From: Gammaproteobacteria bacterium
Lineage (GTDB): Bacteria > Pseudomonadota > Gammaproteobacteria > Chromatiales > Chromatiaceae
DNA length: 40,844 nt
Direction of reading: 5' to 3'
Assembly (NCBI GenBank): GCA_024275295.1
Contig: JAJRZI010000141.1
Span: forward strand, 1 to 40,844
Both the position numbers and the translations under genes were made by a program. This document shows positions 1-8,896 of this stretch, one piece after another (position 1 is the stretch's first letter; each line of letters starts with the position of its first letter). Under the pieces are notes generated by a model. That model was not told the DNA's origin. It made no database searches and saw nothing but the letters and a program-made list of their open reading frames with translations.

Positions 1-41
1 AAAGCGCTAAAGGATGCCGTAAACTAGCGCGCCTTCACTCA

Positions 42-117
42 GGGTGCTTAGCTCAGCTGGGAGAGCATCGCCCTTACAAGGCGAGGGTCGCAGGTTCGAT
101 CCCTGCAGCACCCACCA
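42..117 (+). tRNA. tRNA-Val (anticodon TAC)
   Basis: A complete 76-nt cloverleaf. The acceptor arms GGGTGCT and AGCACCC pair and are followed by an encoded ACCA end. The D-arm contains GCTCAGCTGGGAGAGC. The anticodon stem GCCCT/AGGCG frames a loop with TAC, which reads valine codons. The T-arm has GGTTCGATCC. It lies 6 nt before tRNA-Asp and both precede ppiD, an arrangement common in gammaproteobacteria, where hupB usually lies upstream (outside this window). Confidence 0.97.
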
Positions 118-123
118 AAAATT

Positions 124-200
124 GGAGCGGTAGTTCAGTTGGTTAGAATACCGGCCTGTCACGCCGGGGGTCGCGGGTTCGAGTCCCGTCCGCTCCGCCA
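124..200 (+). tRNA. tRNA-Asp (anticodon GTC)
   Basis: A complete 77-nt cloverleaf with acceptor arms GGAGCGG and CCGCTCC and an encoded GCCA end. The anticodon loop contains GTC, which reads aspartate codons, and the T-arm has GGTTCGAGTCC. It is probably co-transcribed with the tRNA-Val 6 nt upstream. Confidence 0.97.
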
Positions 201-212
201 ACATAAGACGGC

Positions 213-241
213 GGGGGTATTTTTAGATGCCCCCCTGTTTT
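213..241 (+). terminator. Rho-independent terminator after the tRNA pair
   Basis: An 8-bp stem, GGGGGTAT (213-220) with ATGCCCCC (227-234), closes a 6-nt loop and is followed by a T-rich stretch (236-241). It sits between tRNA-Asp and ppiD and probably ends the tRNA transcript. Confidence 0.7.
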
Positions 242-282
242 ACTCATAACAAATATCAGAAACCTCCTTTCGGACATTAATC

Positions 283-2193
283 ATGCTTCAGTCCATACGA
301 GATAAAGCTCAGGGCTGGTTCGCCTGGGCCATTGTCGTACTAATCAGTGTTCCCTTCGCTCTCTGGGGTATTCAGGAATATTTAGGTGTTGGTGCTGAGC
401 CAGTCATGGCATCGGTCAATGGCCAGGATATCAAAGAACGGGAATTTGAAAATACCTACCAACGTTTTCGTGCCAGTCTGCGACAGCAGCTAGGTGATGC
501 CTACCGAGCTGATCTGTTTGATGAAGCCAAGCTGCGTGAAGATGTATTGCAGTCAATGGTGCGTGATCGGTTGATATCGCAAGCGGCTGACAGGATGGGA
601 CTGCGTATCAGTGATTCACAGGTTCGTGGTGCTATTGCAGGGATCTCTGCCTTTCAAGTAAACGGACGGTTTGATACGGCTGCCTATGAACAGGTGCTGC
701 GCCAACAGGGTTATTCTGAGCAAGAGTTCCAGGAGCAGATCAGGCAGGCTTTGTTGATTGAGCAGGTTACCTCTGCAGTGACAAATTCAGAACTAATAAC
801 TCAGCGTGAATTGAATGAATCAAAACGTCTGCGTGACCAGCGCCGTGAGATCAGTTACCTGTTGTTACCTGCCGCTGATTTTATTAAACCGGGTGCAGCG
901 AGCGCAGGTGAGATAGATGCCTATTATGCGGCCAATCAGAGTCGGTTTATGCTGCCGGAACGGGTGCGGATTGACTATCTGGAACTCAAAATGTCACAGC
1001 TTTCCGAGAGCGTAACGCCCAGTGAAGAAGAGCTGCGCCGTTTTTATGAGGATCGCCAGGCGGAATATGTTACACCGGAGCAGCGACGTGCCAGCCATAT
1101 CCTGATTACCATTGATGGTGAGGGTGAAGAGGCAGAGAGTGCTGCACGAAACAGGGCACTGGAAGCGCTTAAAAGAATTCAGAATGGTGAAGAGTTTGCG
1201 GCTGTTGCGAAAGAGCTGTCGCAAGATCCGGGTTCTGCAGAGCAGGGCGGTGATCTTGGGTTTGTTGAGCCGGGCATGATGAATCCATCCTTTGATAAAG
1301 TGCTGTTTGGGCTGGCCAAGGATGAAATCAGCGAGCCAGTGCGCACGGATTTTGGCTACCATCTGATCAAGGTAACGGAAGTTCGTGAAGGGAGTAAAGA
1401 GAGCTTTGAGGATGTGAAGGATGCACTACAAGCGGCCTATCGCTCAAATGAGGCAGAGGGGCAGTTCTATAAATATTCAGAGCGTTTGGTGGATCTGGCG
1501 TTTGAGCATTCGGATAGTCTGGAGCCTGCAGCCGATGCGCTGGGGCTTAAGGTTGTTACGAGTGATTGGGTTAGCCGCTCTGATGCCAGTAAGATACCGG
1601 GTGGCAACCGGGCTATCAACGTGGCATTCAGTGATGATGTGCTTGTAGAAGGGAACAACAGCGAGCTGATCGAAATCAGCTCTGACCATGTAATGGTCTT
1701 GCGTGTGCATGCTCATGAAGAGGCGGCAGCCCGCCCGCTGGATCAAGTGCGTGATGAGATTTCAACCATACTGGCACAACAGCAGGCTGCAACGCTGGCT
1801 GAAGAGAAAGGTATGTCATTGCTGCCTCGCTTGCGCCAAGGCGAAAGCCTGGAGCAGCTGGCAAAAGAGGCCTCTTTGAAGGTTGAAGAGACTGGACTGG
1901 TTGCCCGGGGAGAGAGTAAGCTCTCTCCTGCCATTGCACAGCGTCTATTTAGCATGCCTCGCCCAGAGGGTGATGCAACGGTATTTGATGGTGTTGCGCT
2001 ACCTAATGGTGATTTTGCAGTTATTGCGCTGCATAAGGTAGAGGATGGCTCTCTGGATGGTGTGGATGAAAAGGCCTTGCAGTCACTCAAGGTTTCCCAG
2101 ACAAGAGCCAAAGGACGGGAAAGTTTTGAGTTTGTTGTGCAGCTGCTGAAAGACTCTTCAGATGTGGTGATTAACAAGCCTCGGGAGCAGTAA
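283..2193 (+). CDS. ppiD: Peptidyl-prolyl isomerase PpiD, periplasmic folding chaperone
   Basis: This is a 636-residue inner-membrane-anchored chaperone that assists newly exported envelope proteins near the Sec translocon. The sequence shows a short cytoplasmic N-terminus and one transmembrane helix (about 13-33). A SurA-N-like chaperone domain follows (about 36-190). A parvulin domain lies at about 265-365, seen in ASHILI, a GGDLGF block and FGYHLIKV. The C-terminal half is a second chaperone-like region. Length matches the family (about 620-640). It follows tRNA-Val/tRNA-Asp, as in many gammaproteobacteria. The ATG lacks a strong Shine-Dalgarno sequence but is the only start that keeps the membrane anchor. 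The PpiD parvulin domain is often catalytically weak, so chaperone activity is the safer assignment. Confidence 0.95.
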   Translation: MLQSIRDKAQGWFAWAIVVLISVPFALWGIQEYLGVGAEPVMASVNGQDIKEREFENTYQRFRASLRQQLGDAYRADLFDEAKLREDVLQSMVRDRLISQAADRMGLRISDSQVRGAIAGISAFQVNGRFDTAAYEQVLRQQGYSEQEFQEQIRQALLIEQVTSAVTNSELITQRELNESKRLRDQRREISYLLLPAADFIKPGAASAGEIDAYYAANQSRFMLPERVRIDYLELKMSQLSESVTPSEEELRRFYEDRQAEYVTPEQRRASHILITIDGEGEEAESAARNRALEALKRIQNGEEFAAVAKELSQDPGSAEQGGDLGFVEPGMMNPSFDKVLFGLAKDEISEPVRTDFGYHLIKVTEVREGSKESFEDVKDALQAAYRSNEAEGQFYKYSERLVDLAFEHSDSLEPAADALGLKVVTSDWVSRSDASKIPGGNRAINVAFSDDVLVEGNNSELIEISSDHVMVLRVHAHEEAAARPLDQVRDEISTILAQQQAATLAEEKGMSLLPRLRQGESLEQLAKEASLKVEETGLVARGESKLSPAIAQRLFSMPRPEGDATVFDGVALPNGDFAVIALHKVEDGSLDGVDEKALQSLKVSQTRAKGRESFEFVVQLLKDSSDVVINKPREQ

Positions 2194-2202
2194 ATTAAAT
2201 AG

Positions 2203-2239
2203 ATATGGGGACAGTCACCGGGCTGTCCCCATATTTTTT
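2203..2239. terminator. Strong terminator between convergent ppiD and fabI
   Basis: A 12-bp perfect stem, ATATGGGGACAG (2203-2214) with CTGTCCCCATAT (2223-2234), has an 8-nt loop and a run of T to 2239. The A/T-rich flanks let it work in both directions, serving ppiD from the left and fabI from the right. Confidence 0.85.
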
Positions 2240-2242
2240 CGA

Positions 2243-3019
2243 TCAAGCCATTCCCAGGATATGGTATCCGGTGTCTACATAGAGCACGTCGCCGGTAATG
2301 CCTGATGCAAGGTCGGAGCAAAGGAATGCTGCCGCATTGCCTACCTCTTCAATCGTGACATTACGCCGTAAAGGCGTGCGCTCCTCTACGGTATTGAGCA
2401 TGGTTCTAAAATCACTGATGCCGGAGGCCGCCAGGGTTCGGATCGGGCCAGCGGATATCGCATTCACCCGGATGCCTTTTGGCCCCAGTGAGTCAGCCAG
2501 ATAGCGGACATTGGCCTCCAGACTGGCCTTTGCCACGCCCATTACATTGTAGTTTGGCACCGTGCGCACCGCACCCAGATAGCTCATGGTGAGTAGAGCG
2601 CCATTACGCCCCTCCATCATCTCCTTTCCGCCTTTGGCCAGTGCAGCAAAGCTGTATGAGCTTATGTCATGGGCAATTGCGAAGCCTTCCCGTGTGACAG
2701 CATCAACGTAACTGCCTTCAAGTTGGTCGCGTGGGGCAAAGCCGACAGAGTGGATAATGCCGTCCAGCCCATCCCACTCTTTGCCCAGCTCTTTGAAAAC
2801 ATCGGTTATTTGGTCATCGCTGGAGACATCCAATGGCAGTACAATATTGGAACTGCACCGTTGGGCAAGTTTGTCGACGCGCTTTTTCAGTTTGTCTACC
2901 TGGTAGGTAAAGGCAAGCTGAGCACCCTCGCGAGCCATGGCATCGGCTATGCCAGAGGCAATAGAGCGGTCGCTGGCTACGCCAACAATGAGAATTCGTT
3001 TGTCTTGTAGGAAACCCAT
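2243..3019 (-). CDS. fabI: Enoyl-[acyl-carrier-protein] reductase FabI
   Basis: This 258-residue cytoplasmic SDR enzyme reduces trans-2-enoyl-ACP with NAD(P)H in the last step of each fatty-acid elongation cycle. The N-terminal Rossmann segment contains [13 protein letters not shown] (residues 13-25), the FabI form of the glycine-rich loop. Catalytic Tyr157 and Lys164 occur in YNVMGVAK, and Tyr147 matches the second active-site tyrosine. The tail [15 protein letters not shown] is typical of FabI. Length is standard (about 260). An AGGAAGGA ribosome-binding site lies about 8 nt before the ATG. The gene is convergent with ppiD and divergent from the ABC substrate-binding gene. Confidence 0.96.
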   Translation of the reverse strand: MGFLQDKRILIVGVASDRSIASGIADAMAREGAQLAFTYQVDKLKKRVDKLAQRCSSNIVLPLDVSSDDQITDVFKELGKEWDGLDGIIHSVGFAPRDQLEGSYVDAVTREGFAIAHDISSYSFAALAKGGKEMMEGRNGALLTMSYLGAVRTVPNYNVMGVAKASLEANVRYLADSLGPKGIRVNAISAGPIRTLAASGISDFRTMLNTVEERTPLRRNVTIEEVGNAAAFLCSDLASGITGDVLYVDTGYHILGMA

Positions 3020-3122
3020 GGGGAAAATCCTTCCTCAGTTGATTCAAAGCTGGTACGTTACCGGAAAATGTCTGTTTGGAAAAGGATTGTGGCTTGAGAA
3101 AAGATTGGTTTCAATATTACCT

Positions 3123-5318
3123 ATGCAATTAGCAAGTAACATAATCAAGGTCTTTGTGCGATTTAGTTGGATGATTGTTCTGGTTGCATTGTTAGCAGCT
3201 TGCAGTAAAGAGTCCTGGAACGACCCTTATCCAGCCAAAGAGGCGGACAAGAATATTCTCTATAGCTCATTTTCTGAGCGACCAAAGCATCTTGATCCCG
3301 TGCGCTCCTATAGTTCGAATGAATATCTTTTTATTGCACAGATCTATGAGCCGCCATTGCAGTACCACTTTCTTAAACGACCTTATGAGTTGATCCCATT
3401 AACAGCAACTGAAGTGCCTCGGGCACGTTATTTGGATGCGACAGGAGCGTTGCTGCCAGATGATGCAGATCCGGTACAAATTGCATTTAGTGAATATGAG
3501 ATCACCATTCAACCGGGTATTCAGTATCAACCACACCCTGCTTTTGCCAAGGATGCAAATGACCATTATCTCTACCATGAGCTGATGCCTGAGGATATTG
3601 AATCAGTTAATACGCTGGCAGATTTTCCTGAGGCTTCGATGCGTGAGGCAACGGCCGAGGATTATGTTTATCAGATTAAGCGATTGGCAGATGCACGTCT
3701 GCTCTCTCCATTGAGGGGCATGTTGAGTAGCTATATTGTTGGATTTGCCGATTATTCAAAGCAGCTTGAAGCAGCATATTTCCAACTGAAAAAACAGACA
3801 GGTACAGCACAGCCATTTCTGGATCTTCGGCGCTATAAAATGGAAGGTGTAGAGGTGTTGGATCGTTATCGATACCGTATCCGAATAAAAGGAAAATACC
3901 CACAGCTGGTCTACTGGCTGGCCATGCCATTTTTTGCCCCCATGCCGTGGGAGGCTGATCTCTTCTATTCCCAGCCGGGGATGAAGAGACGCAACATCAC
4001 ACTGAATTGGTATCCAGTGGGCACAGGCCCTTTTATGTTGACCGAAAATAATCCAAACTTGCGTATGACCCTGGCGCGTAATCCCAATTTTCATGGCGAG
4101 CGCTATCCGGTTGAAGGTGAAGAGCAGGATCGGATGAAAGGCTTATTAGATGATGCAGGTAAGCCTTTGCCTTTTATTGAGAAGGCGGTCTATAGCCTGG
4201 AGAGGGAGACTATTCCCTACTGGAATAAATTTCTACAGGGTTTTTATGATGCGTCAGGTATCTCGTCTGACAGCTTTGATCAGGCTGTTCAGTTTGGTAA
4301 TCAGGGAGAGGCAACGCTGACTGATGAGATGAAGGCGCAAGGCATTAAGCTCACAACTGCAGTGCAGACTTCAAGCTCTTACATGGGATTTAATATGCGT
4401 GACTCCGTGATTGGCGGGCTGGATGAGCGAGGGCGTCTGCTGCGTAGAGCCATATCGATTGCGGTTGATTACGAAGAGTATATTTCAATCTTCAATAATG
4501 GACGTGGCGTATCGGCACAAGGGCCTGTTCCACCCGGTATTTTTGGTTTTAAAGCGGGTGAGGCGGGCATTAATCGTTATGTTTATGATGTTGTAAAGGG
4601 TAAACCAAAACGCAAACCGATTGATGAAGCCAGGCAGTTATTGATGCAGGCAGGCTATCCGGGAGGACGGGATAAAAAGAGTGGCGGCCCTTTGGTGTTG
4701 CATTATGAGGCTGTCGGCTCCGGGCCAGATGATAAGGCGCGTCTTAACTGGATATTAAAACAGTTTAAGAAACTGGGTATTCAGCTTGTTATTCGTGCAA
4801 CGGATTACAACCGTTTTCAGGAGAAGATGCTTAAAGGGACAGGTCAGATATTCTCCTGGGGTTGGAATGCAGACTATCCTGATCCGGAAAACTTCCTGTT
4901 TCTGCTCTATGGCCCAAACAGCAAGGCGGTAAACGGTGGGGAGAATGCGGCCAATTACAGCAACCCGGCGTTTGACCTGTTGTTTGAACGGATGAAAAAC
5001 ATGGATAACAGTCCAGAGCGTCAGGCAGTTATTGATAAGATGGTAGAGCTGGTGCGAGGGGATGCGCCCTGGGTCTTTGGTTTTCACCCCAAAGGGTTTG
5101 CGCTGCACCACGCCTGGTACCACAACGTGAAGCCAAATCTTATGGCCAATAACACCCTGAAATATAGAAGGCTTGATCCGCAGCTGCGCAAACAGAAACG
5201 CGCTGAATGGAATCCGCCGATTCTATGGCCAATTATTGTGCTGTTGCTACTGTTGGCTGTGTCGACCGTCCCGGCAATCATCATGTATCGCCAGCGGGAG
5301 AGGAGTGCAGCAAGATGA
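3123..5318 (+). CDS. ABC transporter substrate-binding lipoprotein (family 5, OppA/DppA-like)
   Basis: This 731-residue protein should capture peptides or similar solutes in the periplasm for an ABC importer. From the ATG at 3123 it begins with a signal sequence ending in a lipobox (LLAAC, Cys near residue 27), so it is probably a lipoprotein. The body carries family 5 features such as WYPVGTGPFML, RNPNFHGE and GWNADYPDPENF. Unusually, the C-terminus has a hydrophobic helix (about 697-722) followed by a basic tail. The frame stays open upstream to 2937, but that part overlaps fabI and would bury the signal peptide, so I reject it. No good Shine-Dalgarno sequence is visible. The stop overlaps the permease start (ATGA), which indicates translational coupling. 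Substrate unknown. Confidence 0.85.
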   Translation: MQLASNIIKVFVRFSWMIVLVALLAACSKESWNDPYPAKEADKNILYSSFSERPKHLDPVRSYSSNEYLFIAQIYEPPLQYHFLKRPYELIPLTATEVPRARYLDATGALLPDDADPVQIAFSEYEITIQPGIQYQPHPAFAKDANDHYLYHELMPEDIESVNTLADFPEASMREATAEDYVYQIKRLADARLLSPLRGMLSSYIVGFADYSKQLEAAYFQLKKQTGTAQPFLDLRRYKMEGVEVLDRYRYRIRIKGKYPQLVYWLAMPFFAPMPWEADLFYSQPGMKRRNITLNWYPVGTGPFMLTENNPNLRMTLARNPNFHGERYPVEGEEQDRMKGLLDDAGKPLPFIEKAVYSLERETIPYWNKFLQGFYDASGISSDSFDQAVQFGNQGEATLTDEMKAQGIKLTTAVQTSSSYMGFNMRDSVIGGLDERGRLLRRAISIAVDYEEYISIFNNGRGVSAQGPVPPGIFGFKAGEAGINRYVYDVVKGKPKRKPIDEARQLLMQAGYPGGRDKKSGGPLVLHYEAVGSGPDDKARLNWILKQFKKLGIQLVIRATDYNRFQEKMLKGTGQIFSWGWNADYPDPENFLFLLYGPNSKAVNGGENAANYSNPAFDLLFERMKNMDNSPERQAVIDKMVELVRGDAPWVFGFHPKGFALHHAWYHNVKPNLMANNTLKYRRLDPQLRKQKRAEWNPPILWPIIVLLLLLAVSTVPAIIMYRQRERSAAR

Positions 5319-6292
5319 TGGCCTATATTATTCGGCGCACCCTCTACGGCATTCCCATTTTGATTGGTGTCAATGTCATTACCTTTGTGCTCTTTTTTGT
5401 CGTGAACTCGCCTGAGGATATGGCGCGTATGCATCTGGGAATGAAACGTGTCACACCTGAAGCGATCCAAAAATGGAAGCAGGAGCACGGTTATGACAAA
5501 CCGCTGCTCTACAATGCGACTGCGCAGGGTGCTAAAAGTCTGTCGGATACCATCTTCTTTGAGAAATCAATCAAACTGTTCCGGTTTGAATTTGGCTCAT
5601 CGGACAGTGGTCGTGATATTGGCTATGACATCAGTCAGCGCATGTGGCCCAGTCTGGCCATTGCACTGCCGACACTGATCGTGGGGTTGGCAATCAATAT
5701 AACCTTTGCGCTGTTGATTGCATTTTTTCGTGCGACCTATATTGACTACTGGGGTGTGGTGCTCTGTGTTGTCATGATGTCGGTTTCTGCCCTGTTCTAT
5801 ATTATTGGTGGCCAATATATTGTGAGTAAGCTGCTGCATCTGGTGCCTATCTCAGGTTATGACACCGGCATGGGGGCGATAAAATTTTTGATCCTGCCCG
5901 TCATTATTGGTGTGATTGGGGGGATTGGTTCGGGAACACGTTGGTATCGCACCCTGTTTCTTGAAGAGATCAATAAGGATTATGTGCGTACGGCACGTTC
6001 CAAAGGGCTGTCTGAAAACAGGGTGCTGTTTCAGCATGTATTGAAGAATGCGATGATCCCTATCCTGACCGGCGTTGTTGTGATTCTGCCTTTACTGTTT
6101 ATGGGGAGCCTGATCACAGAGAACTTTTTTGGTATTCCAGGATTAGGCAGTTATACCATTGAAGCGATTAATCGACAGGATTTTGCCATTGTCCGCTCAA
6201 TGGTCTTTCTGGGTTCTGTACTCTATATCCTGGGCCTGATCCTGACGGATATCTCCTACACGCTGGTTGATCCGCGTGTGCGCCTGTCATAA
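5315..6292 (+). CDS. ABC transporter permease (OppB/DppB/YejB-like)
   Basis: This 325-residue inner-membrane permease has about six transmembrane helices. It starts with the family's usual MMAYIIRRTLYGIPILIG segment. The cytoplasmic EAA loop that contacts the ATPase is visible as VRTARSKGLSENRVLFQHVLKNA, followed by MIPILTG. The end DPRVRLS is typical of OppB-like proteins. The start was chosen because the ATG overlaps the TGA of the substrate-binding gene; the frame is open back to 5207 but would run deep into that gene. No OppC-type partner or ATPase follows: cysC is next, so the transporter is incomplete here. Confidence 0.88.
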   Translation: MMAYIIRRTLYGIPILIGVNVITFVLFFVVNSPEDMARMHLGMKRVTPEAIQKWKQEHGYDKPLLYNATAQGAKSLSDTIFFEKSIKLFRFEFGSSDSGRDIGYDISQRMWPSLAIALPTLIVGLAINITFALLIAFFRATYIDYWGVVLCVVMMSVSALFYIIGGQYIVSKLLHLVPISGYDTGMGAIKFLILPVIIGVIGGIGSGTRWYRTLFLEEINKDYVRTARSKGLSENRVLFQHVLKNAMIPILTGVVVILPLLFMGSLITENFFGIPGLGSYTIEAINRQDFAIVRSMVFLGSVLYILGLILTDISYTLVDPRVRLS

Positions 6293-6399
6293 CTATTTGT
6301 CCTATAGATATATCCGCGCAGCAGCTGCTTTGTGATCCCGAAGATGGGATAATAATCTACTATGTAGTTCCAATTTGTATTCAAGAGGATAGATGAAAA

Positions 6400-7008
6400 A
6401 TGGGTGATAAAAGCACCAATGTTGTCTGGCATCATGCAACGGTAACACGTGAATTGCGTGAGCAGCAGAATAATCATAAGAGCGCAGTTTTATGGTTTAC
6501 CGGGCTTTCTGGTTCAGGTAAATCAACGTTGGCGCATGCGGTAGAAGACAAGCTTCATGCCCTGGGAGTACGGACATTCGTGTTGGATGGTGATAACGTC
6601 CGGCACGGCCTCTGTTCTGACCTTGGTTTTTCTGATGATGATCGCACTGAAAATATTCGTCGTATTGGTGAGCTTGCGAAACTATTTCTAGAGGCGGGTA
6701 TCGTTGTACTCACTGCATTTATCTCACCCTTTCGCCAAGATCGTGAGCTGGCCAGAAGCGTAACGCCGCATGGTGATTTCTACGAAGTCTTTTGTGATTC
6801 ATCACTTGAGGTTTGTGAGTCGAGAGATGTCAAAGGTCTTTATGCCAAGGCCCGTGCAGGTGTAATCCCGCAATTTACAGGTATATCCTCTCCCTACGAA
6901 GAGCCCTCCACCCCTGAGGCGCATATAGATACAGGTACGCAGGATCTGGATGTTTGTGCAGACCAGGTTATCAAACTCTTAAGTGATAGAGGTGTGATCA
7001 ATCTGTAA
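6400..7008 (+). CDS. cysC: Adenylylsulfate (APS) kinase CysC
   Basis: This 202-residue cytoplasmic kinase phosphorylates APS at the 3' position with ATP to make PAPS. A perfect P-loop, GLSGSGKST, lies at residues 35-43. The APS-binding segment [17 protein letters not shown] and the following [11 protein letters not shown] are canonical, as are SPFRQDRE and [10 protein letters not shown]. Length is normal (about 200). An AAGAGGA motif lies about 13 nt before the start. It leads a probable operon with cysH (25-nt gap) and the interrupted epimerase. No sulfurylase genes (cysDN or sat) are in this window. Confidence 0.95.
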   Translation: MGDKSTNVVWHHATVTRELREQQNNHKSAVLWFTGLSGSGKSTLAHAVEDKLHALGVRTFVLDGDNVRHGLCSDLGFSDDDRTENIRRIGELAKLFLEAGIVVLTAFISPFRQDRELARSVTPHGDFYEVFCDSSLEVCESRDVKGLYAKARAGVIPQFTGISSPYEEPSTPEAHIDTGTQDLDVCADQVIKLLSDRGVINL

Positions 7009-7033
7009 TTGTCAGCGTCACTGAGAGCTTTTT

Positions 7034-7714
7034 ATGGATGCACAGTATTTTAAAGAGAAAACCGCTGAGATAGAGCAGCGTATCAATGGGTTTTTGAATG
7101 ATGGGCTTAAACTATTTATTAGTTCATCATTTCAGACTCACAGCATTCCGTTGCTGCATATTGTGACCTCGATCTCGAAAGAGATTCCAGTCTACTTTAT
7201 TGATACGGGTTTTCACTTTCCAGAAACGCTTATCTATAGAGACCAAATTGCAGAACTGCTTGGCATAGAGGTGATAAATACCCATCCTGTGGTATGCAAA
7301 AGTCTGCAGTGTGATGCTGATGGGAACCTCTATTTTGCATCTGACCCTGATCATTGTTGTTATCTGAATAAGATACAACCCCTTGAGCCTGTATTGATAA
7401 AATATGATGTCTGGATCAATGGCATCAGGGCAGAGCAGAGTGCGCATCGAAAGACGATGGGGTCTGTGATAAAGGGGCCATTTGGCACCTTGCGTTATCA
7501 CCCGGTACTGCATTGGACGAATAAGGATATTTTTTATTATCGGAAGCTGCATGATTTGCCGCCTCATCCTTTGGAAGAGAAAGGGTACCTGAGCATTGGT
7601 TGTGAGCCTTGTACGCGAAAGGTTGATCCATCGGGTGATGAGCGGGCAGGCAGATGGTTTGGTATGAAAAAGACAGAGTGCGGTTTACACACAGAGTTGG
7701 TTGAGAAGAGATAG
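7034..7714 (+). CDS. cysH: Phospho-/adenylylsulfate reductase, [4Fe-4S] APS-reductase type (CysH)
   Basis: This 226-residue enzyme reduces activated sulfate to sulfite with thiol reductant. It has the nucleotide-binding fold features SSSFQTHSIPLLHI and FIDTGFHFPET. The catalytic cysteine is Cys216 in ECGLHTEL. Four further cysteines, Cys108-Cys109 (HCCYLNK) and Cys190/Cys193 (GCEPCTRK), are the signature of the iron-sulfur form that normally uses APS rather than PAPS. Enterobacterial PAPS-specific CysH lacks them. The preferred substrate therefore appears to be APS, although the gene sits beside APS kinase. Its TAG stop directly abuts the epimerase ATG, so coupled translation is likely. Confidence 0.92.
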   Translation: MDAQYFKEKTAEIEQRINGFLNDGLKLFISSSFQTHSIPLLHIVTSISKEIPVYFIDTGFHFPETLIYRDQIAELLGIEVINTHPVVCKSLQCDADGNLYFASDPDHCCYLNKIQPLEPVLIKYDVWINGIRAEQSAHRKTMGSVIKGPFGTLRYHPVLHWTNKDIFYYRKLHDLPPHPLEEKGYLSIGCEPCTRKVDPSGDERAGRWFGMKKTECGLHTELVEKR

Positions 7715-8644
7715 ATGAGAGTACTGATTACAGGTGGAGCAGGTTATATCGGAACAGAGCTGGCCTATCGGCTGGCAGAGCGGTCTGATGTTGCCCGGGT
7801 TATTGTTTATGACAATCTGAGTCGTGGTAACTATAACCTGTTTATTGGCGTCAGAAAGTTTCCTAGGGATAAGGTGATTTTTATTAATGGTGATCTACTT
7901 GATTCCCGCAAGTTGCGCAAATCCTTAAAGGATGTTGATGTGGTTTATCATCTTGGCGCCAAGGTGACAAAGCCCTTTTCAGATCACAATCCACACCTGT
8001 TGGAACAGGTAAATCACTGGGGAACAGCTGAGGTCGTTTATGCGATTGAAGAGAGTGAGGTCTCCCGCTTCATCTATGTCAGCAGTTCAGCAATCTATGG
8101 TACCTCTGATCAAGAGGTCAGCGTCGATACGCCGCCTTAGCCATCGACCTATTATGGAATATCCAAACTGCGTGGTGAGGAGCATGTTGTCAGGCTGCAA
8201 CGAAAAATGCCTGCGTATATTATGCGAACCGCTAATGTATATGGATACAGTAAGAGCATGCGATTTGATGCGAGATTAAACCGCTATATGTTTGAAGCAG
8301 CCTCCGGTCAACGGATTACAGTTAATGGCTCCGGGACTCAAGCCAGGGCCTATATTCATATTGATGGTACAACTGATTGTCTGGAGGCAATACTTACAAC
8401 AGATCTAAAGCCTGACATCTATGATTTAACAGCACGTAATCTCACCATTCAGGAGATTGTGGATGGCGTTAAAACAGTGTTTCCTGAGACTGAAATCCTG
8501 TTTATTAACCAGCATGTAAAACCCTGGGAACTTCGGGTTAAACCGGATGCCAGGCTGGCTGGTTGTCTGCGTCTGGAAGAAGGAACCTTTCTCGAAGAGA
8601 TTAAGGAATTTAAAAAGCAGTTTACGCTCGATTTTTATGATTGA
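7715..8644 (+). pseudogene. NAD-dependent epimerase/dehydratase (extended SDR) interrupted by an in-frame TAG
   Basis: The frame encodes about 308 residues of a nucleotide-sugar epimerase/dehydratase-type SDR. The N-terminal Rossmann loop is GGAGYIG (residues 7-13). The catalytic-type YGISK lies just after the interruption, followed by RTANVYGYS. A single TAG at 8138-8140 splits it. The first part (7715-8140, 141 aa) holds the cofactor domain, and the rest reads on in the same frame through YYGISK to the TGA at 8642-8644. One base change (CAG to TAG) explains the break. Without readthrough the first peptide lacks the active site. The substrate is unknown; the cysC-cysH context suggests nothing more specific than activated-sulfate or sugar metabolism. 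Confidence 0.85.
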
Positions 8645-8655
8645 GATATTTATTC

Positions 8656-8679
8656 CCCGCCATTAATGAGTATGGCGGG
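8656..8679. terminator. Hairpin after the epimerase, possible weak terminator
   Basis: An 8-bp perfect stem, CCCGCCAT (8656-8663) with ATGGCGGG (8672-8679), has an 8-nt loop 12 nt after the epimerase TGA. There is no proper T-run, so it may stabilise the 3' end rather than terminate by itself. The remaining bases to 8896 hold nothing I can identify apart from the leader of the next gene. Confidence 0.4.
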
Positions 8680-8896
8680 CCAGCTTTTCCAGCACTGCTC
8701 TCAGTTACCTCATTTTAAAAAACCTTCGTGGCTTATAGCACAAGAGCCAAGTTGTTCCGTTTCAAGCTTTTCTGATTTTGGCCGTTAAACTGCCTAGAGG
8801 CTGATTAATCTAGGATTATAAACCGTGTCAGAATATACATAAGAACTTTCTGGCCAATAAGGCATACGCTTGTAACTATATGAAATAACGAATGAT

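Noticed and set aside
7-204. Minus-strand 65-codon frame over two tRNAs
   Set aside because: It is the antisense of tRNA-Val and tRNA-Asp; frames of this kind are a well-known artefact of tRNA loci.
2937-3122. N-terminal extension of the ABC substrate-binding protein
   Set aside because: It overlaps fabI and would place about 62 residues before a proper lipoprotein signal.
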